DNA from: an uncultured Oscillibacter sp.
Lineage (GTDB): Bacteria > Bacillota > Clostridia > Oscillospirales > Oscillospiraceae
Assembly: GCA_910587875.1 (NCBI GenBank)
Contig: CAJUOD010000011.1
Coordinates: 1 to 38,872 of the forward strand
Reading direction: 5' to 3'
DNA: 38,872 nucleotides
Below the pieces are notes generated by a model. It ran no database searches. It was not told the origin of the DNA and was given only the letters and a program-made list of their open reading frames with translations. The position numbers were made by a program, and so were the translations under genes. Shown here piece by piece: positions 1 to 7,986 of the stretch. Position 1 is the stretch's first letter. Every line of letters begins with the position of its first letter.

Positions 1-17
1 AATCCCCCAAAATGTGG

Positions 18-46
18 TTTACAAAACCGCGTCGCGGTGTTACAAT
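18..46 (+). promoter_or_regulatory. Sigma-A promoter of the DUF1836-degV-prmA unit, with a palindrome in its spacer
   Basis: A -35 hexamer TTTACA (18-23) and a -10 hexamer TACAAT (41-46) are separated by exactly 17 bp. The spacer holds a perfect 13-nt palindrome, ACCGCG-T-CGCGGT (26-38). A palindrome between -35 and -10 is the usual operator position of MerR-type regulators, and the first gene downstream is MerR-like, so autoregulation is an inference. Confidence 0.6.
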
Positions 47-122
47 AACCATTGCTGAGCCGCCCGGCCCCGCCAGACGGCCATTTCTTTGCAAGACACA
101 ACTGCTGAAGAAAGGACGACCC

Positions 123-683
123 ATGAACGATCTGACCGACCTTCAAGCCCGCCTCCAGGACCAGCGCCCGGTGGACTGGGACCAGCTGCCGGACTTCTCC
201 CTGTACATGGACCAGGTCCTCTCCTACATGGACCGGCAGGTCATCCGCTTTGACGGGGACGACGGCCTCACCGCCGCCATGGTGAACAACTACACGAAAA
301 GCGGCCTGGCCCCCCGGGCCGAGGGAAAGAAATACGGGCGGGAGCACCTGGCCTATTTCACCGCCATCTGCGTGCTGAAACGGGTCATGTCCACCCGGGA
401 CATGGACCTGCTCATCCGGGAGGAGCTCCAGGACCGCCCGGTGCGGGAGGGCTACGACGCCTTCCGCCAAAGCCTGGACAAGGCGCTGAACATCACCGCC
501 GGGGAGCTGGCCGCCCGGCTGGGGGACCAGGAGCTGGACGACGCCGCCCTGGCGGACGCCGCCATCCACTTCTCCCTCCTGAGCTACGCCGCCGGCGTGG
601 CGGGGAGCCGCTGCGTGGCCCTCCTCCGGGAGCGGAAAGGGCCCGCCGCCGCCAAGGGCAAAAAAGAAAAGGAGCGTGAGTGA
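123..683 (+). CDS. DUF1836 domain-containing protein (MerR-like DNA-binding protein)
   Basis: A 186-residue protein whose role is not established. The central part (NNYTKSGLAPR ... KKYGREHLAYF) matches the conserved core of DUF1836, a family of Firmicutes proteins. It resembles the winged-helix of MerR regulators (xRYYexGLLPPxR ... YR.Y...dL). The start ATG at 123 follows a Shine-Dalgarno AGAAAGGA; an in-frame ATG at 12 lies before the -10 element and cannot be used by the promoter seen at 18-46. The stop overlaps the GTG start of the DegV gene by four bases (GTGA), which implies translational coupling. The C-terminus is a short Lys/Arg-rich tail. Family assignment is fairly sure; DNA binding is inferred from similarity to MerR. 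Confidence 0.8.
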   Translation: MNDLTDLQARLQDQRPVDWDQLPDFSLYMDQVLSYMDRQVIRFDGDDGLTAAMVNNYTKSGLAPRAEGKKYGREHLAYFTAICVLKRVMSTRDMDLLIREELQDRPVREGYDAFRQSLDKALNITAGELAARLGDQELDDAALADAAIHFSLLSYAAGVAGSRCVALLRERKGPAAAKGKKEKERE

Positions 684-1555
684 AGATGTCCGACTATGTC
701 ATCATGACCGACAGCTGCTGCGACCTGCCCGCGGAGCTGGCGGAGGAACTGGGAATAGAGGTCCTGCCCCTGCGGCTGGAGCTGGAGGGGCAGGAGTACC
801 GGAATCTGCTGGACGGCAGCGAGATCGGCTTCCACGCGTTTTACGACCGGGTCCGGGCCGGGGCCATGCCGGTGACCTCCGCCGTCAACGTGGGGGAGTT
901 CGACGCCGCCATGCGGCCCATTTTGAAGGAGGGCAAGGATATCCTCTGCCTGTGCTTCTCCTCCGCCCTCTCCACCACCTACCAGTCCGCCGTCATCGCG
1001 GCCCGGGAGCAGGAGGAGTTCCCGGATCGGAAGATCCGGGTGGTGGACAGCCTCTGTGCCTCCATGGGGCAGGGCCTCTTCGTCTGGCTCTGCGCCCAGG
1101 AGAAGAAGAAGGGGAAAACCCTGGAGGAGGTCTGGGACTTCGCCGAGGGGGCCAAGGCCAACATCTGCCACTGGTTCACCGTGGACGACCTGAACCACCT
1201 GAAGCGGGGCGGCCGGGTCAGCGCGGCGGCGGCCCTGTTCGGGACCATGCTGTCCGTCAAGCCCGTGCTCCACGTGGACGACCAGGGGCGGCTTATCCCC
1301 ATGGAAAAGTGCCGGGGGCGGAAGGCCTCCCTGCTGGCCCTGCTGGACCACATGGAGAAGACGGTGGTGGACCCGGAGCGCTACCCGGTCTTCATCAGCC
1401 ACGGGGACTGCCTGGAGGAGGCGGAGTTCCTGGCGGAGGAGATTCGCCGCCGCTTCGGGACCAAGGACATCCGCATCAGCTACGTGGGCCCGGTCATCGG
1501 CAGCCACACGGGGGCGGGGGTCATGGCCCTGTTCTTCGTGGGCCGGAGCCGTTGA
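680..1555 (+). CDS. DegV family fatty-acid-binding protein
   Basis: A 291-residue DegV-family protein. DegV/FakB proteins bind a fatty acid in a deep pocket and present it to a FakA-type kinase for phosphorylation and phospholipid synthesis; they are cytoplasmic. The N-terminal signature VIMTDSCCDLP, the LCFSSALSTTYQSA segment with the family's serine/threonine lipid-head site, and the GPVIGSHTGAG segment near the C-terminus all fit, as does the length (family about 280-290). The start may be GTG 680, five bases from AGGAG and overlapping the upstream stop, or ATG 686, two codons later. No fakA gene is seen in the window, so the kinase partner would be elsewhere. The gene is the second of an apparent three-gene unit with DUF1836 and prmA. 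Confidence 0.88.
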   Translation: MKMSDYVIMTDSCCDLPAELAEELGIEVLPLRLELEGQEYRNLLDGSEIGFHAFYDRVRAGAMPVTSAVNVGEFDAAMRPILKEGKDILCLCFSSALSTTYQSAVIAAREQEEFPDRKIRVVDSLCASMGQGLFVWLCAQEKKKGKTLEEVWDFAEGAKANICHWFTVDDLNHLKRGGRVSAAAALFGTMLSVKPVLHVDDQGRLIPMEKCRGRKASLLALLDHMEKTVVDPERYPVFISHGDCLEEAEFLAEEIRRRFGTKDIRISYVGPVIGSHTGAGVMALFFVGRSR

Positions 1556-1575
1556 GATGAGAAAGGCGGTTTGAC

Positions 1576-2529
1576 ATGCGCTGGCTGGAAGTGCACATCG
1601 ACACGAACCACGCCGGGCTGGACGAGGTTCAGGCCCTGCTGTCCTCCCTGGACGTGGACGGCGTGATGATCGAGGACGAGGAGGAGTTCCAGGACTTCCT
1701 GGAGAACAACCACGAGTACTGGGACTACGTGGACGAGGACCTGGAGCGCCATATGGCGGGCCGGTCCCGCATCACCTTCTACCTGGAGGCCCGGGAGGCG
1801 GGCTTTGCCAAGCTGGGGGAGGTCCGCATCGCCCTGGAGGGCCTGAAACAGGAGAGGAAAGACCTGGGCTCCCTGCTCATGACCCTGGAGGACGTGGAGG
1901 ACGCGGACTGGGAGAACAACTGGAAGCAGTACTATAAGCCCATGGAGATCGGGGAACGGCTGCTGGTCATCCCCCAGTGGGAGGAGGCGGACCCGGGGGA
2001 CCGGGTGCCCCTCTACTTAGACCCGGGCCTCACCTTCGGCACCGGGGCCCACGCCACCACCCGCCTGTGCCTGACGGCCCTGGAGAGCCTGATCCACGGC
2101 GGCGAGCGGGTGCTGGACCTGGGCTGCGGCAGCGGCATCTTGTCCGTGGCGGCCCTGCGGCTGGGGGCCGGGTCCGCCCTGGCGGTGGACATCGACGACA
2201 AGTGCCGCACCGCCGCCCGGGAGAACGCCGGGCTCAACGGCATCGGCCCGGACCGGCTGGACATCCTGGTGGGGAATATCCTGACGGACGAGACTGTGGT
2301 GGATCGCATCGGCGGGGGCTATGACCTTGTGCTGGCCAACATCGTGGCGGACGTGATCATCGCCCTGGCCCCCCGGGTCCGGGGCCTGCTGGCCCCCGGC
2401 GGGACCTTCCTCTGCTCCGGCATCATCGAGGGCCGGGCGGACGAGGTGTCAGCCGCCCTGACCGCCCAGGGACTGGAGGTCCTGGAAGAGCGGGAGGACA
2501 ACGGCTGGCACGCCTTCGTGTGCAGGTAA
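1576..2529 (+). CDS. prmA: Ribosomal protein L11 methyltransferase
   Basis: A 317-residue enzyme expected to trimethylate ribosomal protein L11 with S-adenosylmethionine in the cytoplasm. The N-terminal substrate-recognition domain (about 1-105) is followed by the hallmark segment LTFGTGAHATTRLCL and the SAM-binding motif VLDLGCGSGILSVAA. The acidic strand AVDIDDKC and the catalytic-loop signature LANIVADVI also match PrmA. Length is typical (about 300-320). The ATG follows AAAGGCGG and lies 20 bases after degV, so it is probably cotranscribed with it. A hairpin shared with the convergent SLH gene follows the stop. Confidence 0.95.
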   Translation: MRWLEVHIDTNHAGLDEVQALLSSLDVDGVMIEDEEEFQDFLENNHEYWDYVDEDLERHMAGRSRITFYLEAREAGFAKLGEVRIALEGLKQERKDLGSLLMTLEDVEDADWENNWKQYYKPMEIGERLLVIPQWEEADPGDRVPLYLDPGLTFGTGAHATTRLCLTALESLIHGGERVLDLGCGSGILSVAALRLGAGSALAVDIDDKCRTAARENAGLNGIGPDRLDILVGNILTDETVVDRIGGGYDLVLANIVADVIIALAPRVRGLLAPGGTFLCSGIIEGRADEVSAALTAQGLEVLEEREDNGWHAFVCR

Positions 2530-2545
2530 TGTGAAAAGGTAAAAG

Positions 2546-2592
2546 GGAGCGCCGACAGCGGAAAAACTCCGTTGCCGACGCTCCGTCTTTGT
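2546..2592. terminator. Bidirectional terminator-like hairpin between prmA and the SLH gene
   Basis: An imperfect stem of about 16-17 bp: GGAGCG (2546-2551) pairs with CGCTCC (2579-2584), and CCGACAGCGGA pairs inward with TCCGTTGCCG. It is followed on the + strand by GTCTTTGTTT. On the - strand the same hairpin is followed by CTTTTACCTTTT. It lies between two convergent genes, so it probably serves both. Confidence 0.65.
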
Positions 2593-2625
2593 TTATATCC
2601 AGACTTGGTAACGCGCTGGTTTTCT

Positions 2626-3798
2626 TTATCGGCTGTAGACCATGGTGATGTCCACGGCGTCGATGAGGCCGGAGAGGGGGCCCCACTGTCCCCACTTGAC
2701 CTTGCCGTTCTTCTCCAGCTCGCAGGCGGTGTAGAAATCCTCCTCATGGTCCACGCCGGTGAGGATCAGTACCCGCTCTATGTTCTCATAGCGGATGTAG
2801 ACCACGTTCCCCACGGACAGAGTGCGAGGAAGGACCTCCCGGTGCCGGGAAACGGGCGTCTCCTCGCCGAAGACGAAGTCGCTGACCGCCAGTGCGAAGG
2901 AGAGGCAGCCGTGGGTGGGCGTGAACTGGGGCGGGCGGTAGTCGTAGCGCTCGGTGTCGCTCCAGACCGTGCCGTCGGGGCAGCCCGCTTTCACCAGCTC
3001 CAGAAGCTCCTGAATATTCTCCTCCGTGCGGCTCTTGCCGTTGGGGAGGCGGCCCTCCGCGCACAGGGGCGTGGCCCGGTTCACCCGGTTCATCATCTCC
3101 TGGACCGTCTCGTCCCCCTGGAGGCCGAAGGCGGGCATCTCCTGGACCTCCACCCCCGCGTCCGGGTCTTCCGGGATCTCCCGGGGGCCGTTCAGAAGCT
3201 CGTCCAGCCGGGACCAGAGGACGGCGGCCTGGGCCCGGTTCAGATGGTCCTCCCCGTTGAAGCGCCCGTCGCTTTGGCCCTTCAGAATGCCGTGCCCCCA
3301 GCAGGTGAAGACGGCGCTGAGATACCCGTCGGGAATCTCGTCCCAGTCGGCGATGTCCGTGGTGGAGAGGTGGATGGTCTCCTGGAACGCCTCCTTTTGG
3401 AGGGCCAGGTTGTAGATGATCTGGGCCATGTCATAGCGGATGAGAGGCTCGTTCACGTAGCGGTCCCAGCGCTTCCCCAGGTCCCGCCAGGTCTTCTCCA
3501 CCGACGTGCCCGCGAGAATGGGGCGGCAGGCCTCCATGGCCTGGTACTTCCCCTCCTTGGCGGCGGCGTACTCCTCCGATAAAAAGGAGCGGGTGAGCAT
3601 GGCGCAGAACTGGGCGGCGGTGACCTCCCGGGTGGGCTGGAAGGAGCCGTCGCCGTAGCCGTTCACCACCCCGGCGTCCAGGGCCTGCTGGATCTCCGCG
3701 TGGGCCCAGTGGTCCTCCGGCAGGTCGTAAAAGCCCGCCGCCCGGGCCGGGAGGATCAGGCAGAGGAGGGCCAGCAGCGGCAGGATGATTTTTTTCAT
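2626..3798 (-). CDS. Secreted SLH-domain protein with a Cys/His C-terminal domain
   Basis: A 390-residue exported protein. Residues 1-21 form a signal peptide (two Lys, a Leu-rich core, ending PARAAG). A clear SLH motif follows at about 24-65 (DLPEDHWAHAEIQQALDAGV ... GYGDGSFQP), and a second at about 150-198 (WGHGILKGQSDGRFNGEDHLNRAQ). SLH domains bind secondary wall polymers on the cell surface. The C-terminal part (about 240-390) contains PTHGCLSFALAVSDFVFG with Cys298, then VGNVVYIRYENIERVLILTGVDHEED with His351. It resembles papain-like/NlpC-type folds found behind SLH domains in related Clostridia, where a Cys and a later His are conserved; activity is not proven. It has its own promoter (3835-3863) and ends in a hairpin shared with prmA. 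Function unknown; cell-wall attachment is likely. Confidence 0.8.
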   Translation of the reverse strand: MKKIILPLLALLCLILPARAAGFYDLPEDHWAHAEIQQALDAGVVNGYGDGSFQPTREVTAAQFCAMLTRSFLSEEYAAAKEGKYQAMEACRPILAGTSVEKTWRDLGKRWDRYVNEPLIRYDMAQIIYNLALQKEAFQETIHLSTTDIADWDEIPDGYLSAVFTCWGHGILKGQSDGRFNGEDHLNRAQAAVLWSRLDELLNGPREIPEDPDAGVEVQEMPAFGLQGDETVQEMMNRVNRATPLCAEGRLPNGKSRTEENIQELLELVKAGCPDGTVWSDTERYDYRPPQFTPTHGCLSFALAVSDFVFGEETPVSRHREVLPRTLSVGNVVYIRYENIERVLILTGVDHEEDFYTACELEKNGKVKWGQWGPLSGLIDAVDITMVYSR

Positions 3799-3834
3799 AG
3801 AGGGGGGTACTCCTTTTCCTTAGATTGTCCCACC

Positions 3835-3863
3835 AGTGTACCACGCCCCGGGGAAAACCGCAA
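3835..3863 (-). promoter_or_regulatory. Promoter of the SLH-protein gene (extended -10)
   Basis: On the - strand, -35 TTGCGG (3863-3858), a 17-bp spacer and -10 TACACT (3840-3835) preceded by TGG, an extended -10. The transcript would start about 30 bases before the ATG at 3798. The -35 TTGCG core recurs in the rimP and DUF1576 promoters of this window. Confidence 0.55.
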
Positions 3864-3891
3864 GGCTCGCCGGGCAGTGTTCAAAATCTGG

Positions 3892-4932
3892 TTACAGTTT
3901 CAGCTGTCCAAGCAGGTTCTCCGCGAAGCGCTCCAGCCGCGCCTCCACGCCGGGAAGGCGGAGGGCCGCTCCGGCGTCGTTGGCGGTCTCCATGAGGATG
4001 GCCCCGGGGGGGAGCCAGAAGCCCTTGTTGGCGCACATGGCGGAGACCACCTGGCCCGCCACGATGTCCCCGCCGGAGTAGCCGGAGACCACGATGGCGA
4101 AGACCGCCTTGTCCCCGAAGGAGGCGGTGCGGTACAGGGCCGTCAGGCGGTTCACGGCGGCGGTGAGGTTGGCGGAGAGGGCGTCGTTGTAGTTGGGGCA
4201 GAGGAGGACCACGGCGTCCGCCTCCCGCAGGGCGGGGAAGACCTCCTGGACCATGACGCCGCCATAGAAGCAGCCCCCCTGCTCCCCGAAGTGGAGGCAG
4301 GTGGTGTAGGGGCACCCGGCGCAGTCCTCCAGGGTGCCGTTCCGCAGGCCGATCTCCCGGACCTCGCAATCCCCCTCAATGTGCGCCCGGACCCGGCCCC
4401 AAAGGTCCAGAGTGTTGGAGGTGGCCCGGCTGGAGGCGTGGAGGGCCAGCACCCTGGGCCGCGCCCGCCGGGGCGGGGCAAAGTCCAGCACCCGGTCCGC
4501 CAGATCCGAGACCGCCAGGCGGCAGGCCGTCTCCAAATCACAGCCCGCGTTCCGGGCCTGGACGGTGAAGTTTTGGAGGCTCCCCGTGGCCTCCGCCAGG
4601 GGGCGGCCCGGGAAGGCGCAGCCCGCCAAATGGGCCGCCAGGAGCAGGTCCCGGCCCGCCGCCTTGGTGTACAGGTCCCCGGCCCCGTCGATGACCACGC
4701 CCCCCACGCTGCCCCGGAGGCAGCCGGGACGGTCCCGGAGGCGGGCCAGCAGGTTGTACAGGTCCGGATTGACCCCGCTGCCCGGCAGGGAGAAGGCGAA
4801 GAGGACCCGGCGGTTTTCCAGAGGCTCCCCCTCCTGGGCAAAGCGGACCCGCCGCCCCGCCAGGGCGGCGTTCAGGGTCTCCTCCAGCCGCCCGGACAGG
4901 GGGGCGGTGACGACGGTCAGTTCCCGTTCCAT
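3892..4932 (-). CDS. Flavodoxin-fold NAD(P)H-dependent oxidoreductase, iron-sulfur flavoprotein-like
   Basis: A 346-residue protein with two parts. Residues 1-150 form an alpha/beta region I cannot name (VLFAFSLPGSG ... GGVVIDGAGDLYTKAAGRDLL). Residues 158-346 form an NADPH-dependent FMN reductase/flavodoxin-like domain: VLALHASSRATSNT (FMN phosphate loop), then a cysteine cluster C204-x2-C207-x4-C212-x8-C221, then VVLLCPNYNDALSANLTAAVNR (FMN isoalloxazine region). The cysteines lie where iron-sulfur flavoproteins carry their [4Fe-4S] ligands. The gene lies 15 bases after the LDH-like gene, and they probably share a transcript. The substrate is unknown. The flavodoxin-like assignment is strong; the cluster binding is inferred from the cysteine spacing. 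Confidence 0.75.
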   Translation of the reverse strand: MERELTVVTAPLSGRLEETLNAALAGRRVRFAQEGEPLENRRVLFAFSLPGSGVNPDLYNLLARLRDRPGCLRGSVGGVVIDGAGDLYTKAAGRDLLLAAHLAGCAFPGRPLAEATGSLQNFTVQARNAGCDLETACRLAVSDLADRVLDFAPPRRARPRVLALHASSRATSNTLDLWGRVRAHIEGDCEVREIGLRNGTLEDCAGCPYTTCLHFGEQGGCFYGGVMVQEVFPALREADAVVLLCPNYNDALSANLTAAVNRLTALYRTASFGDKAVFAIVVSGYSGGDIVAGQVVSAMCANKGFWLPPGAILMETANDAGAALRLPGVEARLERFAENLLGQLKL

Positions 4933-4947
4933 GGCATCCTCCTGATT

Positions 4948-6114
4948 TTATGGAATCTCATGCAGGGCCCGCTCCGTCTCCCGGAGGCGGTCAAACAGGG
5001 CGTCGGGCAGGTCCAGGGTTTCCACCTCCAGGCCCCAGGGGGTGAAGCGGTTCCGGCACCCGAACCACACGCCGCCTAAGTTCACGGAGCCGCAGTGCCA
5101 CTGTCCCCGGAGGGCCAGCAGCAGCTGCATGGCCCCGGAGGACACGGCGGGGGCCGCGTAGGGCTTGAAGCCCAGGTCCCGGACCCGGAGGTTCGCCTCC
5201 AGGGTCCGGCGGGTCAGCTCCCGGGAGAGGGCGTCGTCGTAGTGCTCCACGGAGTTGGCGGCGATGAGCCCCTTCCCGTGGGGGCCGAAGGTCCGGCCCT
5301 CCGTGAGGAAGGAGGCGAGGCGGGGGTCCTGTTTGGCAAAGTACGCCGCCCGGGCGTTCATCACCCCCAGGCCGAAGCCCTGGACCTGCTCCGGCAGGAG
5401 GCCCAGGTGGTCCCATTTCCCGTCCGGCCCCAGGTTGGAGGCCCGCCAGGCCGCCCGGCACAGGGGATCCACCGGGTCGCTGAGGACGATAAAGAGGCCC
5501 CGGAAGCCCGCCGCCCGGGTCTGCCGGGCGAAGGACTCCGCCAGGGGCCGGTTGGCCTCCAGCTGGGCCATGCGCACGTCCTGCACCCCGCTGCCCACGG
5601 GGGGAATGGCCTTTGTGGCGGCGAACACGAATACGTCGCAGTCGAAGAGCCGATCCGGCTCCACGGCCTCCACCTCCGGCAGGGTCCCGTAGTCCCAGGG
5701 CCAGTCGATCTGGCCCATCTCCGCCACCCAGCGGGCCACGGTGTTTTCATTCAGGTCGCAGATGCCGACGGCGGAAATCACATCCCCGCCCAGCAGCTTC
5801 AGGGCCAGGAGCAGGGTGGACCCCACGTCCCCCACGGCCAGGAGGTGGACCCGCTTTTTCCCCGGCCTGGGGGCCGCAAAGTCCAGGGCCGCCTCGTGCC
5901 GGGGATGGAGAACGTTGACGGCGGTGAGCCGCCCCGCCGCCAGGGCGGCGCGCTGGGGCTCCGTCAGAGCCGGGGGCGGGCCCTCCATGCGCCTGGGGTC
6001 CAGGCGGCGGACGTCCGGGTCCCCGGAGAGCTGCCGGGGGTCCGTCACCCGCCAGGCGGCGGGACCCAGGGCGGGGGCGTGGGATGTTGCAAAGGTCATG
6101 CTGTCTGCCATCAT
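4948..6114 (-). CDS. Lactate/malate dehydrogenase-like Rossmann protein
   Basis: A 388-residue protein. Residues about 1-85 are a non-LDH leader. Residues 87-300 follow the LDH/MDH pattern: a nucleotide-binding loop VGDVGST (94-100), a second-strand acid in GICDLNENT, VFVFAATKAIPPVGSG, then VLSDPVDPLCRAAW in the position of the family's SNPVD. TFGPHGKG (His279) lies where LDH has its catalytic GEHGDS histidine. The loop arginines that bind the 2-hydroxy acid are not clearly conserved, so the substrate may differ. The start is ATG 6114 (a second ATG is at 6111), overlapping the stop of the R-M fusion by four bases. The 3' neighbour is a flavoprotein, suggesting a redox pair. The fold is fairly sure; the reaction is unknown. 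Confidence 0.65.
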   Translation of the reverse strand: MMADSMTFATSHAPALGPAAWRVTDPRQLSGDPDVRRLDPRRMEGPPPALTEPQRAALAAGRLTAVNVLHPRHEAALDFAAPRPGKKRVHLLAVGDVGSTLLLALKLLGGDVISAVGICDLNENTVARWVAEMGQIDWPWDYGTLPEVEAVEPDRLFDCDVFVFAATKAIPPVGSGVQDVRMAQLEANRPLAESFARQTRAAGFRGLFIVLSDPVDPLCRAAWRASNLGPDGKWDHLGLLPEQVQGFGLGVMNARAAYFAKQDPRLASFLTEGRTFGPHGKGLIAANSVEHYDDALSRELTRRTLEANLRVRDLGFKPYAAPAVSSGAMQLLLALRGQWHCGSVNLGGVWFGCRNRFTPWGLEVETLDLPDALFDRLRETERALHEIP

Positions 6115-7937
6115 TTGAAAACCCTCTCAATAACGCCGTTTTCCAGGTCGCTGAGGTTGTAGAGGGTTGGCAGGACGTCGAAGGTCTCCTCCAGGTTATT
6201 CCTGGCGTCCAGCCAGCCCTTTCCGTCGGTGAACCACACGAAGGTGAAGCCGTCAATGGCGGCGGCCTCCAGGGCCAGGGTCTTATAGCTGCGGGCGGTT
6301 TCGTTCAGCTTGCTGCCCTTGCCCCCGTAGAAGTTCGTCTCGACGCCATAGATCATCCCCTCTGTTTTGACGACAAAGTCAAAGCGCTTTTTCGCCCGGC
6401 CCCGGTTGGAGATCGCCGACAGGTCAATGTTCCAGCGCCTGGTGATTTGGCTGGTGGTCATCTCCTTGAAGTAGGTCTGGCCCTTCACAAAGCCGGCCCT
6501 TTGGATGTAGCCCTCCACCAGGTCCTCCATCACATGGCCCCGGCGGTTTTTGCGGGCGTTGGAATCCAGGCCCGCCTCCACGCCGGTTACGTAGTCGACG
6601 AGGCTGCCGGTGAGGTGGTTTTCCAGCAGGTCGAAGAGCCCGGTTTTTTCCATGAAGCGGCTGTAGCGCGCACAGTCCTCCGGGCCGACGCAGGAGAGGG
6701 CCGGGGGCGTGAAGCGGTACAGGAGGCCGCCGGTTTCATCCTGGCAGTGGAGCTCCGATTTCCTGGCCGCCAGGAGCAGGGGGAGGCACTTCAAAACCTC
6801 GGGATACCGGGTCAGGAGCTTCTGGAAGTCCTCCCGGATATTCCGGGAGCCTATGAGGGCGTTCAGGAGGTTCAGCTCGAGTTTGAGGCTGTCCACATTG
6901 CGGTAGATTTTCTGAAAGTCGGTGTAGAACTCATAGCTTGCGATGTCGCCCCGGAAGCCCGCCAGCCAGCCGTCAAAGGTCCGGCGTTCCTCCCGCCCGG
7001 CATCCGGGCCCTCGTCGAAGTTCGATATGAGGAGCTCCCGGATTTTTCCCCGGGCCTCGGTGTTGCAGTTGATCATGCGGGCGGCTTCCACCCGTTTGAT
7101 TTTGTGGGTGGAGTAGATGCTGTCGAAGAAGTCGTCCTCGGCATTCGCGTTTCGGGGGTCCGAGTTGCTGACGACGATTTTCGCCCCCCTGCGGTGCATG
7201 CGGTCCACAAATTCGGCGAGCTCCCGCTGCATGCCGTCGTCAAACAGGTTTTCCGTGTAGGCGGTGAAGTTCGCGGTGTCCGTCAGGGGCCTGTAGGGGG
7301 GGTCGAAGTACACGAAGGTCCGCGCGTCGATAAACGAGGCGGACTGCTTGTAGTCCCCGCAGGCGATGGTCACGTCCCGCAGCTTTTCCGACACGGCCAG
7401 GAGGTTTTTCCGGTCGCAGATCAGGGGGTTCCGGTAGGCGCCCATGGGGACGTTGAACAGCCCCTTCCGGTTGACCCTGTAGAGGCCGTTGAAGCAGGTC
7501 CTGTTGAGGAATATCATCAGGGCCGCTTTCTCAACCCGCGCCCCGTCCCGTCCGGCGGCCTTCAGCTCGTTGAACCGGCTCCGCTTGGCGGCGTAATACG
7601 TCTTCCGCCCGGCGGCGTCCAGGGGGAGGTACTCCTCCTGACAGGCCTGGAGAAATTCTATCAGGGCGGCGGCCTGGTCCCGGACCATAAGGTAGGCGTT
7701 GATCAGCTCCTCGTTGGTGTCGCTGATGTAGACCTCCTGGAGGTCATACCGGCTGAGGATGTCGAAGAGGACGGCGCCGCCGCCCACAAAGGGCTCCGCG
7801 TACTTGACGAAGCGGCTGTCCGAAAAGGGGTAGTACCTCCTGAGCTCGCCCAGGAGCTGACCCTTTCCGCCCGCCCATTTCAAAAACGGCCTCACGGTCT
7901 CCCGGCCGGCCGGGTCCTTTGCGGATGTGTGTTCCAT
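6111..7937 (-). CDS. Bifunctional GATC restriction-modification protein: Dam-type adenine methylase fused to DpnII-type endonuclease
   Basis: A 608-residue protein joining both halves of a type II R-M system. Residues about 15-310 are a class-alpha N6-adenine methyltransferase: FLKWAGGKGQLL (motif X, 18-29), YAEPFVGGGAVLFDI (SAM-binding motif I, 46-60) and the catalytic DPPY (212-215). Residues about 330-608 match the DpnII endonuclease family: RRGHVMEDLVEGYI, YFKEMTT, NIDLSAISN, KKRFDFVVKT, ETNFYGGKGSKLNETARSYK, FVWFTDGKGW and a terminal NNLEETFDVLPTLYN. Candidate PD-(D/E)xK residues are Asp520 and Glu533. In the classical DpnII and MboI systems the two activities are separate genes. It starts 49 bases after the 1594-residue gene with GGAGGCG before the ATG. 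Its GC content is visibly lower than its neighbours, suggesting transfer. Expected specificity is GATC, by family inference. Confidence 0.88.
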   Translation of the reverse strand: MEHTSAKDPAGRETVRPFLKWAGGKGQLLGELRRYYPFSDSRFVKYAEPFVGGGAVLFDILSRYDLQEVYISDTNEELINAYLMVRDQAAALIEFLQACQEEYLPLDAAGRKTYYAAKRSRFNELKAAGRDGARVEKAALMIFLNRTCFNGLYRVNRKGLFNVPMGAYRNPLICDRKNLLAVSEKLRDVTIACGDYKQSASFIDARTFVYFDPPYRPLTDTANFTAYTENLFDDGMQRELAEFVDRMHRRGAKIVVSNSDPRNANAEDDFFDSIYSTHKIKRVEAARMINCNTEARGKIRELLISNFDEGPDAGREERRTFDGWLAGFRGDIASYEFYTDFQKIYRNVDSLKLELNLLNALIGSRNIREDFQKLLTRYPEVLKCLPLLLAARKSELHCQDETGGLLYRFTPPALSCVGPEDCARYSRFMEKTGLFDLLENHLTGSLVDYVTGVEAGLDSNARKNRRGHVMEDLVEGYIQRAGFVKGQTYFKEMTTSQITRRWNIDLSAISNRGRAKKRFDFVVKTEGMIYGVETNFYGGKGSKLNETARSYKTLALEAAAIDGFTFVWFTDGKGWLDARNNLEETFDVLPTLYNLSDLENGVIERVFK

Positions 7938-7986
7938 GACAACGCCTCCTGCGTTCTGTAGATTTGGGAAGTGTGCCTCCGCCCCC

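Noticed and set aside
12..122. Extended N-terminus of DUF1836 from ATG 12
   Set aside because: It begins before the -35/-10 elements and lacks a ribosome site; ATG 123 matches the family.
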